From contig CM066300.1 in NCBI GenBank assembly GCA_033807695.1, positions 806,001 to 870,000 on the forward strand: a stretch of 64,000 bases of DNA. The letters run 5' to 3'. Shown here in pieces: positions 23,753 to 34,518 of this stretch (positions are counted from its first letter, which is position 1; every line of letters begins with the position of its first letter). Under the pieces are notes generated by a model that saw only the letters and a list, made by a program, of their open reading frames with translations, searched no databases and was not told the DNA's origin. This stretch comes from Daedaleopsis sinensis (lineage: Eukaryota > Basidiomycota > Agaricomycetes > Polyporales > Polyporaceae). A program made the translations under genes and the position numbers.

Positions 23753-26700
23753 TCATGGCTTCGCCTTGATGTTGCTGACGATGAGGCTCTGGAGACTAAG
23801 TCAGCGTCTCGTTCGGGTGGACGGTGCAGGGGCCGAGCGCAAACCTTGTACGCCTGTACATCGCCCTTGAATTTCGTGACAGTGCCCTCCGAGCAGACCC
23901 AGAGCTACGGGCGGAAGATGAGTATTAGGACTAGGACGCTGCTAGGCACTCGACCACGCACCTCTTGCGCGACGGATGTGATGAACCGCTCGTCGTGGGA
24001 GATGAGGATGACGCCGCCGTTCCACGATGCTAGCGCAGTCATGAGCGCATCGAGACCCTACGGTGGTGCAAACGGTTAGAACAAGTTAGATCTACATGAT
24101 ATATATGAGACGGTATACCTCCATATCCAGGTGGTTAGTAGGCTACACACAACGATCAGCCCTCCATCCAGCATAAAATGATATAAAAATGTACCTCATC
24201 GAGGAGCAGCACATGTGGCCTCTGCAGCGAAAGCACCGCAAACGCAACGCGCGACTTCTGACCTCCTGAGAGCGTGCCTATTGGTTGTAAACTGACATCC
24301 CACGGCATCAACCTCTGCAGGACCCAGCAAGAAGAGGCGCCACACTTACCCAGTCATTCCGCTGATCTGGAAGTTGCCCAGGTGGCCACGGTATTCCTGC
24401 TCGGTCTTGCCCGGGAACTTGTGCGCGAGGAACTGGACGGGCGACATTGTCGGGATGAGGTTGTCGACGTGGTGCTGCGCGAAGTATCCACTGCAGCGCC
24501 AGTGTTAGCGTGCCCTGCGAGCACTGACGGACTATGACTGGTGGAGCGCACATTCTCAGCCGTCCATTTTGATTGACATGTCCGGCCATTGGTTTCAGCT
24601 CCCCTGTCAGCAACTTAATCCTAATCCCGGCGACACAATGATCAATCGCCGTGTTGTCTAGAGATAACAGAAACGTACAGTGTAGACTTTCCGGCACCGT
24701 TGGGTCCGATGACGGCAATGCGAGACTCGAGGCCGACGTCGATGTTGATATTCTTCAACAATATCTTGTCCGGGGTGTAACCGAACGTGACCTCGTTCAG
24801 CTGGAGCACGGGTGGAGAGATCTTCTCGGTCTCCGAGAACTTGAATGTCTCCGTATCCTCCTCTTCAGGAGGCGTAAGTTCGGGAAGCTACACGCTACGC
24901 GTGAGCGAATCGTCGCGATGCGGGGAATGGAGAGCCTACCTTCTCGAGGATCTTGATCTTGGATTGCGCCTGTGCAGCACGGTTCGCGTTGTATCGCCAT
25001 CTGTCGATGAAGGCCTGCAGATGTTTGCGGTATTCCATTTGTGTGTCATACTCCTTGCGAAGGTTACGATCACGCTCGGATTTCGTGGAGTAGAATTGTG
25101 AGAAGTTGCTGAACAAACGCAGGTCGATCAGCACGTAGCAGGCCGGCTCAGCGCACACCCTCACCCCTTGTAATAGTCGAGGCGTGCAGAATGCATGTGC
25201 ACAATATCAGTAGCAACTGCGTCGCTATTGTAAAACGTCAACAAGGAAATAACATCATGATGCAGCTTGAGACTCACAGGAACGCTCGGTCATGAGAGCT
25301 GCGCGGGATGAGGTGGTACATTCTTAGTAGGGGTACCATGAAGACACGGGGAAAACTTACACGACGAGCAGAGTACCTGGCCAAGTCTGCAAATAATCTT
25401 CCAGCCATGCGAGCGCGTTCAAATCAACTATAATGGCGTTCAGCGCTCGCCTCCATAAGAATATGTTATAAATCCTTACTGTGGTTAGAAGGCTCATCGA
25501 GAAGCAACAGTGCAGGCTTGACGAATAGTGCTCGCGCCAAGGCGAGACGCATGCGCCAACCACCACTGAATGACCTCGTCTGCCGCTTCTGGTCCTCCTC
25601 GCTAAATCCGAGACCTGTAGAGCGATAAGTCTTCGCTTGGCAGATATGAATGACAACTCACCTGCTAGTAGTGCTGCTGCACGAGCAGGACCGCTCTCAG
25701 CCTCCATGTCGGCCAGTCGCGCGTGTACTTCCGCCAAACGCGTCTGTGCCTCATCGCGCGCGTCTTCAAATCGTTTGTCGTCGCCCTCGCTGTCGAGCTC
25801 TGCGAGCTTCGCGTTGAGGGACGCTTCCTCGCGGAGGAGCGTGTCTCGCCAGACATCTGCCTTCAGCACTGACTCCAGAGCGATAGTGTCGTCTCCGACG
25901 ATCTACGTCTGCTGTGAGCCTGCAAAATGTCATGTGTGAGGTAGCTACTCACTTCTTGTTCGACGAAAAGGATGGTAATGTACGCCGGAATTGGAACATC
26001 ACGTAGGGCGATGTGGCGTAGGAGGGTTGATTTACCAACACCGTTGCGACCGATGAGACCATAGCGGCGACCGTACGCAAGAGTGAGAGATGCTCCAGAA
26101 CTGGAACGCACAGTTGAGTGAGGGGAGCTGAGGACGCATCGGATTCGAGACATACAGAATGCGGTTTGAACCGAAGTTGACATCTATGTTGGTGAGATGA
26201 ACGTCCTTCGACTTGTTCTTTGCGGCACCGGCTGCATCCAAAGGGTTGATCTTCATGAACATCTCTTCGTACGTTTGCTTGATACATAACGTCACTCGCA
26301 TGCGATACTACCGGAATGATGAGCGACAAACCTGTTTTCGATGCTGGTCTAGCAGCTTCGACCCTTCGTACAAGCCAGTTCGCTTGGAACGCTTCTCGAT
26401 CTTGGCCTGCCAATACGTAGATTTACCCACCTGCCTCATAGCAAAGGCATAGCACAGCGCACCTTCAATTTTGCTTCTTGTTTCTCCAACTTCTTCATGT
26501 CGACACGGGATGCCCTGACGGAGGGCTCGAACGAGGTGTAACACATCCGCAGGAAACTACTCACTTTCCCTTGTTGATGCTCTCGAGATCAACGCCTTCA
26601 CTAAACGCAATAGTCGAGCTCATGTTGTTCGCCTTGCTGAGATCCATGACCTTGTCTAGCCTCACCAAGCCTGTGACCTGTCCAGCACGATTCCTCTCTT

Positions 26701-26953
26701 CCCGACGGGACAGAGGCTCCTTCAGCAGGTCTGCCAGGCGTGCGACAAGTGTCTCCAAGTCACCGCGTTTCTGCTGGCTAGACGAAGAGCCTATGGCGGA
26801 GTCGAGTATGTCGCTGGTGACCTGAAGAACATCCTCGTCTTCAGCAGCATCGTCGAGGTCGAGCAGGTAGCCTGAGAGGTATTGCACGATAATCTCTTCT
26901 GTCCCCGGGAAAGAGCTCCGGATTTCTTCTGCGATGTCTTCTGACGAGACCAT
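23753..26953 (-). CDS. GCN20: Gcn20-type ABCF ATPase
   Basis: Soluble ABC protein with two ATPase modules and no membrane domain. Family members act on ribosomes, and Gcn20 works with Gcn1 to activate Gcn2 during amino-acid starvation. The start at 26953 opens [17 protein letters not shown], then [15 protein letters not shown], the Gcn20-like N-terminal domain. Module 1: [16 protein letters not shown] (Walker A), [18 protein letters not shown] (signature) and [10 protein letters not shown] (Walker B), followed by the linker region with [18 protein letters not shown]. Module 2: [41 protein letters not shown] and [10 protein letters not shown]. The C-terminus reads GDVQAYK then [11 protein letters not shown]. 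There are many exons; one, 24119-24142, is just 24 nt and carries PTNHLDME. All catalytic motifs are intact. Confidence 0.92.
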
Positions 26954-27703
26954 TTTGGCAAGTTAACACGCAATGCTGAAGACAAGTCAAGACCGAACTG
27001 GTAGCAAGTGGATGCGACGGAAGCAGCACAAAAAGTAGCGACTCATGCACATGTGCCGAGCGCTCTGCTCCCAAGCCGGGCCGCTCGTACCGCACATATA
27101 TGTGGGAGGAGGTGGGAGTCCGAGCTCCTTAGATCTTCCCACAACAGTCTCGTACTACCAGCTCAGAGCTGAGCGCTGAACCCGCGCTGCAGCTGAGTTT
27201 GTCTGGATCCCACTCTCCAAGCAGCAGTGCCAGTTACCTCTCGTAATATCAGCCTGCAGCCTGGCACGTGAGGCAACACGCAGCTTGAGGTGAGTGGAAC
27301 CTCGCTAATGCTAAGTAGCCGCATTCCATATTAACCACAACTAATAGAATAATTTGAATGCGAGGCCGGGCCTAGAAGTGCGTGAACTACTTACCAGGTG
27401 AGTGTAAATGGCTCATTACGCGCTTGTGAGCGAAGCGTGTTACCAGCCGACGTAGTGTGTGCTCAGCTAGACGGTGCACATATGCGTCATGCATGGTATA
27501 AGTGGTGTGTGACATAATAATTCCAGACGCGACTCTAACTCTCAATATGTTTCTAGCCCATCATCAACAAACCAACTACCCCGGGGTGCCTCGCGACATT
27601 GACACGCTTCCTGCAGGACTACTAGCTAGAATATGACGTGGTAAGTCTCGACTCGCTACCGAAGTCTTCAGTGAAGGACTTACCATGTCGATTGTCCAAC
27701 GGT
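26954..27703. other. intergenic, nothing recognised
   Basis: Upstream of the ABCF gene and downstream of the secreted-protein gene. No gene found. Confidence 0.5.
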
Positions 27704-28291
27704 TCAGCAGAAGCCGCTGCCCTGGGATGTGCGGCCGTATGCGGCCTTCCAGCTCGTGGCCTCGTAGTAGCCGGCCCCCGCGCTCGACCCCTGCGTGAAG
27801 CCGCACTGGGCGTTGATCTGCCCAAAGAAGTTCTGCACGTCGTCGCTGTGGCACGTCTGCCCGTTCCCGTAATTGCACCCGTACGCGACGGCCCCGCCGG
27901 ACACCCGAGCGACGCTCTTGGAGGAGAAGAAGTACCCGCTCCCGCACATGTTCGCAAGATCGTTCTGCGCGTTGTTCGCGTCGTTGGCGGTGATGCCGAA
28001 CCCGTTGCAGGTGACGAAGTCGCGCTTGGCGAGCGTAGAGTTCGACTCGGGAGCTGTGGCCGCAGTGGCGGAGGAGACGGTCGCGTTCGTGGGGTTGACT
28101 GAGGCGGCGTCGGCACCAAGGAACTCCCACACGGTGCTGCCATTCTCGTGGACGTATCCCTGGTAGAATCCGTCGGCGACGCCGACCGGAATGGGGTGCA
28201 GGGAGGGTCCAGTGCTGTCGGGGACGGTTGCACCTGCGGTCAGACTGACCGCGGCGAGGAGCGCGACGAAGGGGATGGTGAGAGTGAACAT
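27704..28291 (-). CDS. small secreted protein with Kex2-like site
   Basis: Single exon, 195 residues. The start at 28291 gives MFTLTIPFVALLAAVSLTAG, a clear signal peptide. A propeptide-like part follows with two or more N-glycosylation sequons (NGS, NAT, NST) and ends at STLAKR, a dibasic Kex2-type site. The mature part begins DFVTCNGFGITANDANNAQN, has about five cysteines (GFGI..., SGGAVAYGCNYGNGQTCHSD, INAQCGFTQG) and ends GRTSQGSGFC with a C-terminal cysteine. This pre-pro layout is typical of secreted fungal effector- or antimicrobial-like proteins; no specific activity can be assigned. An upstream ATG-initiated extension is possible in the same frame but would bury the signal peptide. 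A TATA box lies about 114 bp upstream. Confidence 0.75.
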   Translation of the reverse strand: MFTLTIPFVALLAAVSLTAGATVPDSTGPSLHPIPVGVADGFYQGYVHENGSTVWEFLGADAASVNPTNATVSSATAATAPESNSTLAKRDFVTCNGFGITANDANNAQNDLANMCGSGYFFSSKSVARVSGGAVAYGCNYGNGQTCHSDDVQNFFGQINAQCGFTQGSSAGAGYYEATSWKAAYGRTSQGSGFC

Positions 28292-28404
28292 GGTGAGTGT
28301 GTGTGGCAGCGACGAGCGGTGGAAGTCGAGAGGATGTGATGTGACGGAAGAGCTCAAATGATGGTTCGTTGGTTTTGAGGAGGCATTCACGATGCTGGGG
28401 CAGC

Positions 28405-28412
28405 CTTATATA
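28405..28412 (-). promoter_or_regulatory. TATA box of the secreted-protein gene
   Basis: TATATAAG on the minus strand, about 114 bp before the ATG at 28291; position and sequence fit a core promoter. Confidence 0.5.
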
Positions 28413-29685
28413 CTCGGGCGTACTAGACACTGGAGGTGGAAGTCGTAAAATCCTGTGTACGATTCCGCATATTTTCATCAGGCGAGTAGGTATTTACTAA
28501 TTATAACAGATGACCCAGACCGGTGAAGAAAAACAGATTTGTCTTTCCTGCCCGCCTACCCTTCGGGTATGTTGCGACTGCACGGCGCGGCTCACTCAAT
28601 GCTGTCAACTCTAGAACCTTTGAATCGGTATTGCGGTCATAGTTGGTAATATGCGAATGAATATGCGGTAAGTAGGTAGCAGTGTGCCGAGTTTATTCAT
28701 TTGCATTTGACTTGAGCTCGAGCCCAAAGCTTGCAGTTGCAGGCTGGTCAGGACGCCGGTGTTGTGCCCTTGCCAGTGGATGATTTCAGGTAAGCACAAC
28801 CCTTCTCATCGTAATTATATAATCATATCATACCTGCTCTTACCGCGACCATTTCAAACAACTGAGTGCGACCGGGGATGCGGCAAGAACTTCGCATGAG
28901 CAAAATATGAAAGTTAACCCTTCGGAGTCTTCGCCGCTGTGACGTTGTGCACGGACATGCCGTACTAGAGCACAGCCTTAGTACATCACCGCAAAGACGT
29001 GACGCGTGACGTCTAAAAGGTCATACAAACACCCTTTTTCAATTCGCAAGAGTTATCAAATACGTAGGGCCCTCCGGGCAGACCTGGACACGATCGGTTT
29101 GGTCCACTTGAAGGCGGATGACAAAGCTCAATTGAACTGAGTTGGACTTCACGTGTCATTGACCAAATGGGGTTCGCTGTGTCTAGACTGTGGTCCATCC
29201 CGCAGTAGGTTTTATGGGCGCCGGTTCGACCTTATGTAGTAGTCGGTTCACTCTGTTAGGTTATTATTTTATCGCCATCGGGAGGAAGAGATCTGCAGCG
29301 AGATCCGTTACCACAGCTTCGGGTCGTCATATCGTTGCCGCGATTCTCGTCGTGCCTCCTACTACATCTGTATGTCCCAAGTCATATAACTCGTCCCTTG
29401 CTCACGGACATCGTCGAGGCACTCTATGTAGCGGACGAGCGACTTGCGTGGTCCATACGACACGCTGGTGGGCGAAATGCCGGTAGGTGCCAGCAATGTG
29501 CATTTTTCCCGACTTGAACCTTCTTGATCGTCCTCGCGAGAATGCCGCTGACCTTTCCGTTCTTCTGAGCCAGGGACGACGCGTACGTACGTACTCGCCC
29601 ACGCGAGTATTCATACTAAATATATGCTGCAGCACGAACGTGCTGCGCCCTCTCCCTTCTGCATGCTCTTCAACGTCCCACCGCC
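28413..29685. other. intergenic, nothing recognised
   Basis: No gene recognised. ACGTACGTAC repeats at about 29583-29592 and a TAAATATA stretch at about 29617 precede the next gene. Confidence 0.45.
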
Positions 29686-30562
29686 ATGATCGTCACTCCT
29701 ATGGATTACCTCTGCGAGAAGAGCACGAGCGGGGCGAGCGTTGAAGAGTGAGTGGAGTCTTTGCTGGAAAGGGGGAAGCTAATGTCCTGCAGCCCGGATC
29801 GGAATTCTGGAGAAGCCAACGATAGTGCGCCGTTGTCCCCTGCCCTCGCTGCGGAGAACGGTGAGGAGGGGGGCGAGTTGGACCCTCCCCCCTACCTTCC
29901 CTCTCCTCTTCTCCTTCAGCTGTCCTCGCCCACGCCATCTGAGCCTTCGTCCCATCAATACCCCCTCCTTCCAGCTGGTTGGCAGCCTGCCATCGATGGC
30001 TCCACGTGGGCCCTGCCATACATCGACAACTACCCAATCCCGTGCGCTGTCAAGACCCAGTCCGACGTTTTGTGAGTATACCCCGCCACCGCGCAGTCCC
30101 CCGACTTTGCTGACTGCTCTTAAGCGTTCCAGACATCACCGAATATGCAGAGGACGTGCACATGAACGGAGACGTGACGTCGTAAGTGTGTGCTGTACTG
30201 CGGCGATGTCGTGCTGACTTTGCGACAGGGCCACACCAGGGGCATGCATGTTCGAAACGAGCAACGGCCGTACTGCTTGCTTCGTCGTTCCCGCGTCGAC
30301 CCCGATCGCATTCCTGTCAAGCACCGATGGGAGGATTGTAGGGTACATTCACGTACGTCCCGTCATGTTCAGACGCACGACCCCTCTCGTCGGTACCAGT
30401 ACGGAGGGTCGCGGAGACGGTCATGATGACAACGGAGCTCCAACATTCGGATTTTCCCTCCGGTACGTTGGATTGGGGGACGACCCACAAGTTTCGGTGT
30501 TCCACACTACGGTCATCAAGGCCCCCTCCCTCGTGCCTAAGCCGGTGTATGTGTCACCGTGA
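29686..30562 (+). CDS. hypothetical protein, 243 residues, four exons
   Basis: Unrecognised. Exons 29686-29747, 29793-30071, 30125-30181 and 30229-30562 total 732 nt with consistent phases (2,2,2). The product starts MIVTPMDYLCEKSTSGASVEE and has an acidic/proline stretch with LDPPPYLPSPLLLQLSS (a PPxY-like motif). It continues with LPAGWQPAIDGSTWALPYID, ITEYAEDVHMNGDVTS and GACMFETSNGRTACFVVPAS. Then come LSSTDGRIVGYIHVRPVMFR and VFHTTVIKAPSLVPKPVYV at the end. No signal peptide or membrane helix. The C-terminal 110 residues look beta-rich and globular, the first half disordered. Confidence 0.6.
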
Positions 30563-33500
30563 AGAAACGGGTACTGTGATCTGAGGTTGGTGTACGCTCT
30601 CATGCAATGGTGATCGAACAAGTAGGTGAGTTTTGACAACATCATACAGACGAGCGTTGTAACTGACGTGTGCGTCCTGTCCTCCTCAGTCGATTTGATG
30701 GTCTGAACTTGTATTGCAGCCTAGCGACATGATAATGCATCGTATATTTCTTGGTTATGTTCGTCGCCAGAGCCACACAGTACGAAGCACGTGGATAAGG
30801 TCGTAATGTCTGCCCACTTGGACGGGCTGCTGCACGCGAACAGTACTACTTACTTACGTTGCGAGTACCGTACATGTACTGTATCTCCCCGCACATACGT
30901 AGGCGACAAAACAGAGCTGGCCTGCCGCAGTTGCTGAACATACGACTCGGCCCGCCCCAGCAAAGACCCCGAATGTTCGGTGAGAGCTTTGATCCCGAAA
31001 CGTCGGATTCCGCGTTACTATATGCGGCTGAGTTGTCGTACCACCTGCCATACAGGGCAAATTCGCGAGCAGATATCGAGCACCTGCTTAACTTTTGACC
31101 TCCAACGCGGCCGTATTTGGTGATCCGCGCGGGTGACTTTCTCAGTCTTACCAGTAACGTCACCTGCTTTGTAATCATTTCTAGTAGCGGCGCTGAGTGG
31201 CACTGTATCGATGTCGTTGATCACAGCACTCGAGCCAGTTAGTTGCTCGTAAGTACAACATACCAGACCATACCGGGTCTCCGGCGGTGGCAGATCCCCC
31301 AGGTACCGGACGCGTATCCACCTCGGGCATGCGAACAGACGTTGGCTTGCCTCAGCAGGGCGTGCTATGACATGCAACTGTCCGATATCAGTTGGGCACG
31401 CGGCAAGTAAGTACCTCAGCGGTCCTCGAGATGACTGCAGAATCTGCTGATCTGCCGCGTAGTGCCTACACAAGCGAGCTCGGAGAGCAGATCCGGCAGG
31501 ACCCGTCCGTAATCGCGACGGATGTTCGTTGGGACTACACCCCCATGTCGACGAATTAGAACAGGCGGGCTGCATGCCCGACGTAGCCAAGAAACAGGAC
31601 GACGGAGATCGAACTAACCACCGCGGACGGACTGGCCTCTACTAGCCTGCACGGCTGCATACGGGTCTGCGCACAGAAATGAACGGCGCGCGCCGAGCGG
31701 GTGCGGGGATGTCCCGAGTACCTTGCTTATCTACTTCCCGATCGTAATGCACCCCTGCAGCGCCAAAGAGTGTGCGCCCTAACACAGCTAACTAGATCGC
31801 GGTGTGCGCGTCAACAATCGACAGTCCGTGCGTCAGCCTTTTCAATATTCGGGAGCGGCGGTCGCACGCACACTTCTCACTGTTCCAGAGACGCCCATTG
31901 CATTGGCATCGCGTAGTTTCTGCATGCGAGGAGGACGTGCCATATCCTCCTGCCGGGTCGTGAGGAGAATATCGCACGTCGAGTCGCCTCGGACAGCGCT
32001 TCGCGTGTTCTGGTAGACATATACGTGCTTGGGACGTCGTCGTGAGGTGGAAAATGCGGTACAAGCCGCTTCCAAGAACCTATTGTATGAAGGCTATCAC
32101 GTCCGTGTCCACCAAGTTTACTCGAAGACCAGTACTTAAGGAGCTTGAAGTGCTCGAAGAACGTGCATTGAGTAATCGCTCTCCCGAGGCAAGAGGGAGG
32201 GGTAGCGAAAGCGACAGACCTGGCAAAGGCCCTCCTCTCGCCGAGGCATCAGCCGCCAGCGGCGCCGGTGGACTATCTACTGAGCTTCATGTCCGGTAGG
32301 CATGCTCTCTCTCACTGCTAACAACGGTCTTAGCGGAACAACCGGGATTTACTCCGGAGACCCATAGGCTCATTTGCTGATTGCCGATAGCCGATCCGGT
32401 ATGGGCAGTACGGCGCTCTGGACCACTGGATGATTCTGCACTCGACGAACCACAACGGAAAGAGCTCCGAGTCGAACACAGTGTCTCGGAGTCTCTAGTC
32501 GTGTGGCACGCAGCCTCTGGGAGGGCAGATCCCAAAGCGACCTTACCGTCCCACCCGGTCCGAATCCCGTGCGGCAGATCCGATACAATGATTACAATGA
32601 TATTTGCGGTCTCTTTCATCGATACAATGTCGACATGGCGTCGACCGATGCATGGTATGGGCTGGTATGGGTCAGCGAAGGTCTCCCATACAACATAAGC
32701 GAGGCAGACGAGGGTAGTAGACGGGGGGACAACATTGATCACCACTTCAGCTTGCGATCGGAGAACACGCGATACATATACTGTGGGATATGGAGGACCG
32801 TCACTTAAGGGTCAAGACGCACGGGGCCGACTAGTCTCGCACCTATCCGTTCTGGCGCTGGTACCCGTTCTACAGGTCCATACACCGTGCGCTTATCTGT
32901 CCCCGCGAGGAATCACCCGACCTGTTCTGCCCCTACTGGTTCTCCTTCTTCTCCTGAGTGTTATGGAAGGTCGGTGAAGGACCTGCAGAACGTCGGGAGC
33001 AGGGACCAGAGCGCGATGTCTAGTCCCACGAAAGGAGGCCGCGTATCCAGTACGCTTGCAATAATCCATAACTAGTATATGTCGACGTGGTGTAGTACAG
33101 ACTGTAAGAGCGAATGGGCCAAGGACGAGCAGTTGTGAGAGGTGGGGACAGCTGTAGCTATGTTGATCTCTTCCGTATACGAACACGATGGATGGGCAAT
33201 ATGGCACGGAGGGGGCATAATATCGGTACTGGCAGGTAGCACTGTGAGCGGATTCAGATATGGTCAAGGGAGGAGATGATCCGGTTCTGTAAGACATACA
33301 AGGACGTAAATGATCGGGCCGATTCTGTAAGACATACTAGGACGTAAACAGTCGGGCCGTCCATCATCCCGAGACCTCGGGAGGGAGCTGCATCAGAGCG
33401 TTGGGATCTATCAGATACAGTAACCAGTGAGACTGTTTCAGCATGCACGGGATGAAGTAACTCAACTGAATGTACACGCGAGACATAGCGGAGTAGATGA

Positions 33501-33642
33501 GAAGATGCGAGGGAGGGAGCGAATGAATCTGTGTCCCTTGTTGTCAAGTGAGACCATGTCTTGATGGACCACTGCGTGCTGTAGCCTAACATACAATAGA
33601 TGAGCGTCGTCCATGTGGAGCGGTGGAACAAGCGGCGCACTG
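30563..33642. other. accessory stretch with gene-like fragments
   Basis: No complete gene could be assembled. The best fragments are a 190-codon minus-strand frame at 31018-31590 (contains YLGDLPPPETRYGLVCCTYE and DIDTVPLSAATRNDYK) and a plus-strand segment at about 32520-32720 (contains RYNDYNDICGLFHRYNVDMA and WYGLVWVSEGLPYNISEADE). Both look more coding-like than random but lack supported starts and splice partners. A 38-bp tandem duplication lies at 33285-33360. Confidence 0.3.
33285..33360. repeat. 38-bp tandem duplication
   Basis: Two adjacent copies beginning TTCTGTAAGACATAC, at 33285 and 33323, share GGACGTAAA and TCGGGCCG and differ at only a few positions. Confidence 0.75.
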
Positions 33643-34518
33643 TCATCGTCGGGGATTAGTTGCCGTGCGTTCTTGATACCAGCTATAACTAGCGTACGTC
33701 CGTACGACGGGCCTTGGCTTGCGACCTTTCCCCCTCTGCCTTCCTCCCACATCGGTAGGAAGCTGTTCATCCTTCGATGTCGTTCGTTGCGATGCCCCCC
33801 TCCCATCCGGTCCGTCTGGCGAGTCAGGACCGTCCTCGGCCCGTGACACATCACTACCAACCCTTGCGCCCGCCACACGTGCCGTCCGGCCACAGTCCAA
33901 CCCCGAGCACTCTCCAGGCCATTCAGCGTTTGAAACAACGTGGGGGTCATGAAGCTGTAGGTGCACGTAGGTCTCGATGGATTCGTCAACCTGTGCACCC
34001 GCCACAACGCGAGGGTGAAAAGGTGCGCTGAGTTCGACGAGGTCGACTGTGTTGCATCGGCATTCATTAACGATCGTTATTGTCACAAGGCCATCGTCGG
34101 CGTGGGATATATCAGCGACCGACCCTTGAATGTGTGGGTCGTAGGTTGACCATCGGTAAGCTTGCCTCGTCTTTTTTCCAGTGAATCCAGGTTGTGTACG
34201 AGCGAACAGCCTGACATGCATCCCCTCGTAGATCGGAGACAACGGCCATGTGAAGAGCATGTAGGCGTGAGTCTTGCGTGTACCCATGCGCTTCCAAGTG
34301 CCCTTTCCATATCCAGTCCACACACACACGAGCGACGTGGGCGGAACTGGAGGAGCTGATATGTGGTGAGGCGGAGAATGTAGAGAGGCCTGCCTAGTGC
34401 GGTATACTGCCTCGCCAGCAGAGATAGGAGAAACAGCAGTGAGTGCGGACGGGAGCATCGGGGAGGGGGTGGGGGTGAGGGTAGCGAGAGAGTGAGCGAA
34501 GCGGGGATTAAAAGGCAT
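33643..34518 (-). CDS. lineage-specific protein, paralog of 38879-39622
   Basis: Unrecognised family, 291 residues from ATG 34518 (MPFNPRFAHSLATLTPTPSP). A Ser/Pro-rich N-terminus leads to a core with VWTGYGKGTWKRMGTRKTHA, YMLFTWPLSPIYEGMHVRLF, ARTQPGF, YDPHIQGSVADISHADDG and VTITIVNECRCNTVDLVELS. A disordered, charged C-terminus follows (SRAEDGPDSPDGPDGRG). The core aligns with the gene 4.4 kb downstream on the same strand: GYG.RKGH.Y..A.WP..PI....VR, then Y.AH/PH.QG.VA.I.H, then VT.VNEC.....V. This shows a duplicated pair. The N-terminal ~35 residues could be a weak signal sequence. An intron inside the frame cannot be excluded. Confidence 0.6.
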   Translation of the reverse strand: MPFNPRFAHSLATLTPTPSPMLPSALTAVSPISAGEAVYRTRQASLHSPPHHISAPPVPPTSLVCVWTGYGKGTWKRMGTRKTHAYMLFTWPLSPIYEGMHVRLFARTQPGFTGKKTRQAYRWSTYDPHIQGSVADISHADDGLVTITIVNECRCNTVDLVELSAPFHPRVVAGAQVDESIETYVHLQLHDPHVVSNAEWPGECSGLDCGRTARVAGARVGSDVSRAEDGPDSPDGPDGRGASQRTTSKDEQLPTDVGGRQRGKGRKPRPVVRTYASYSWYQERTATNPRR

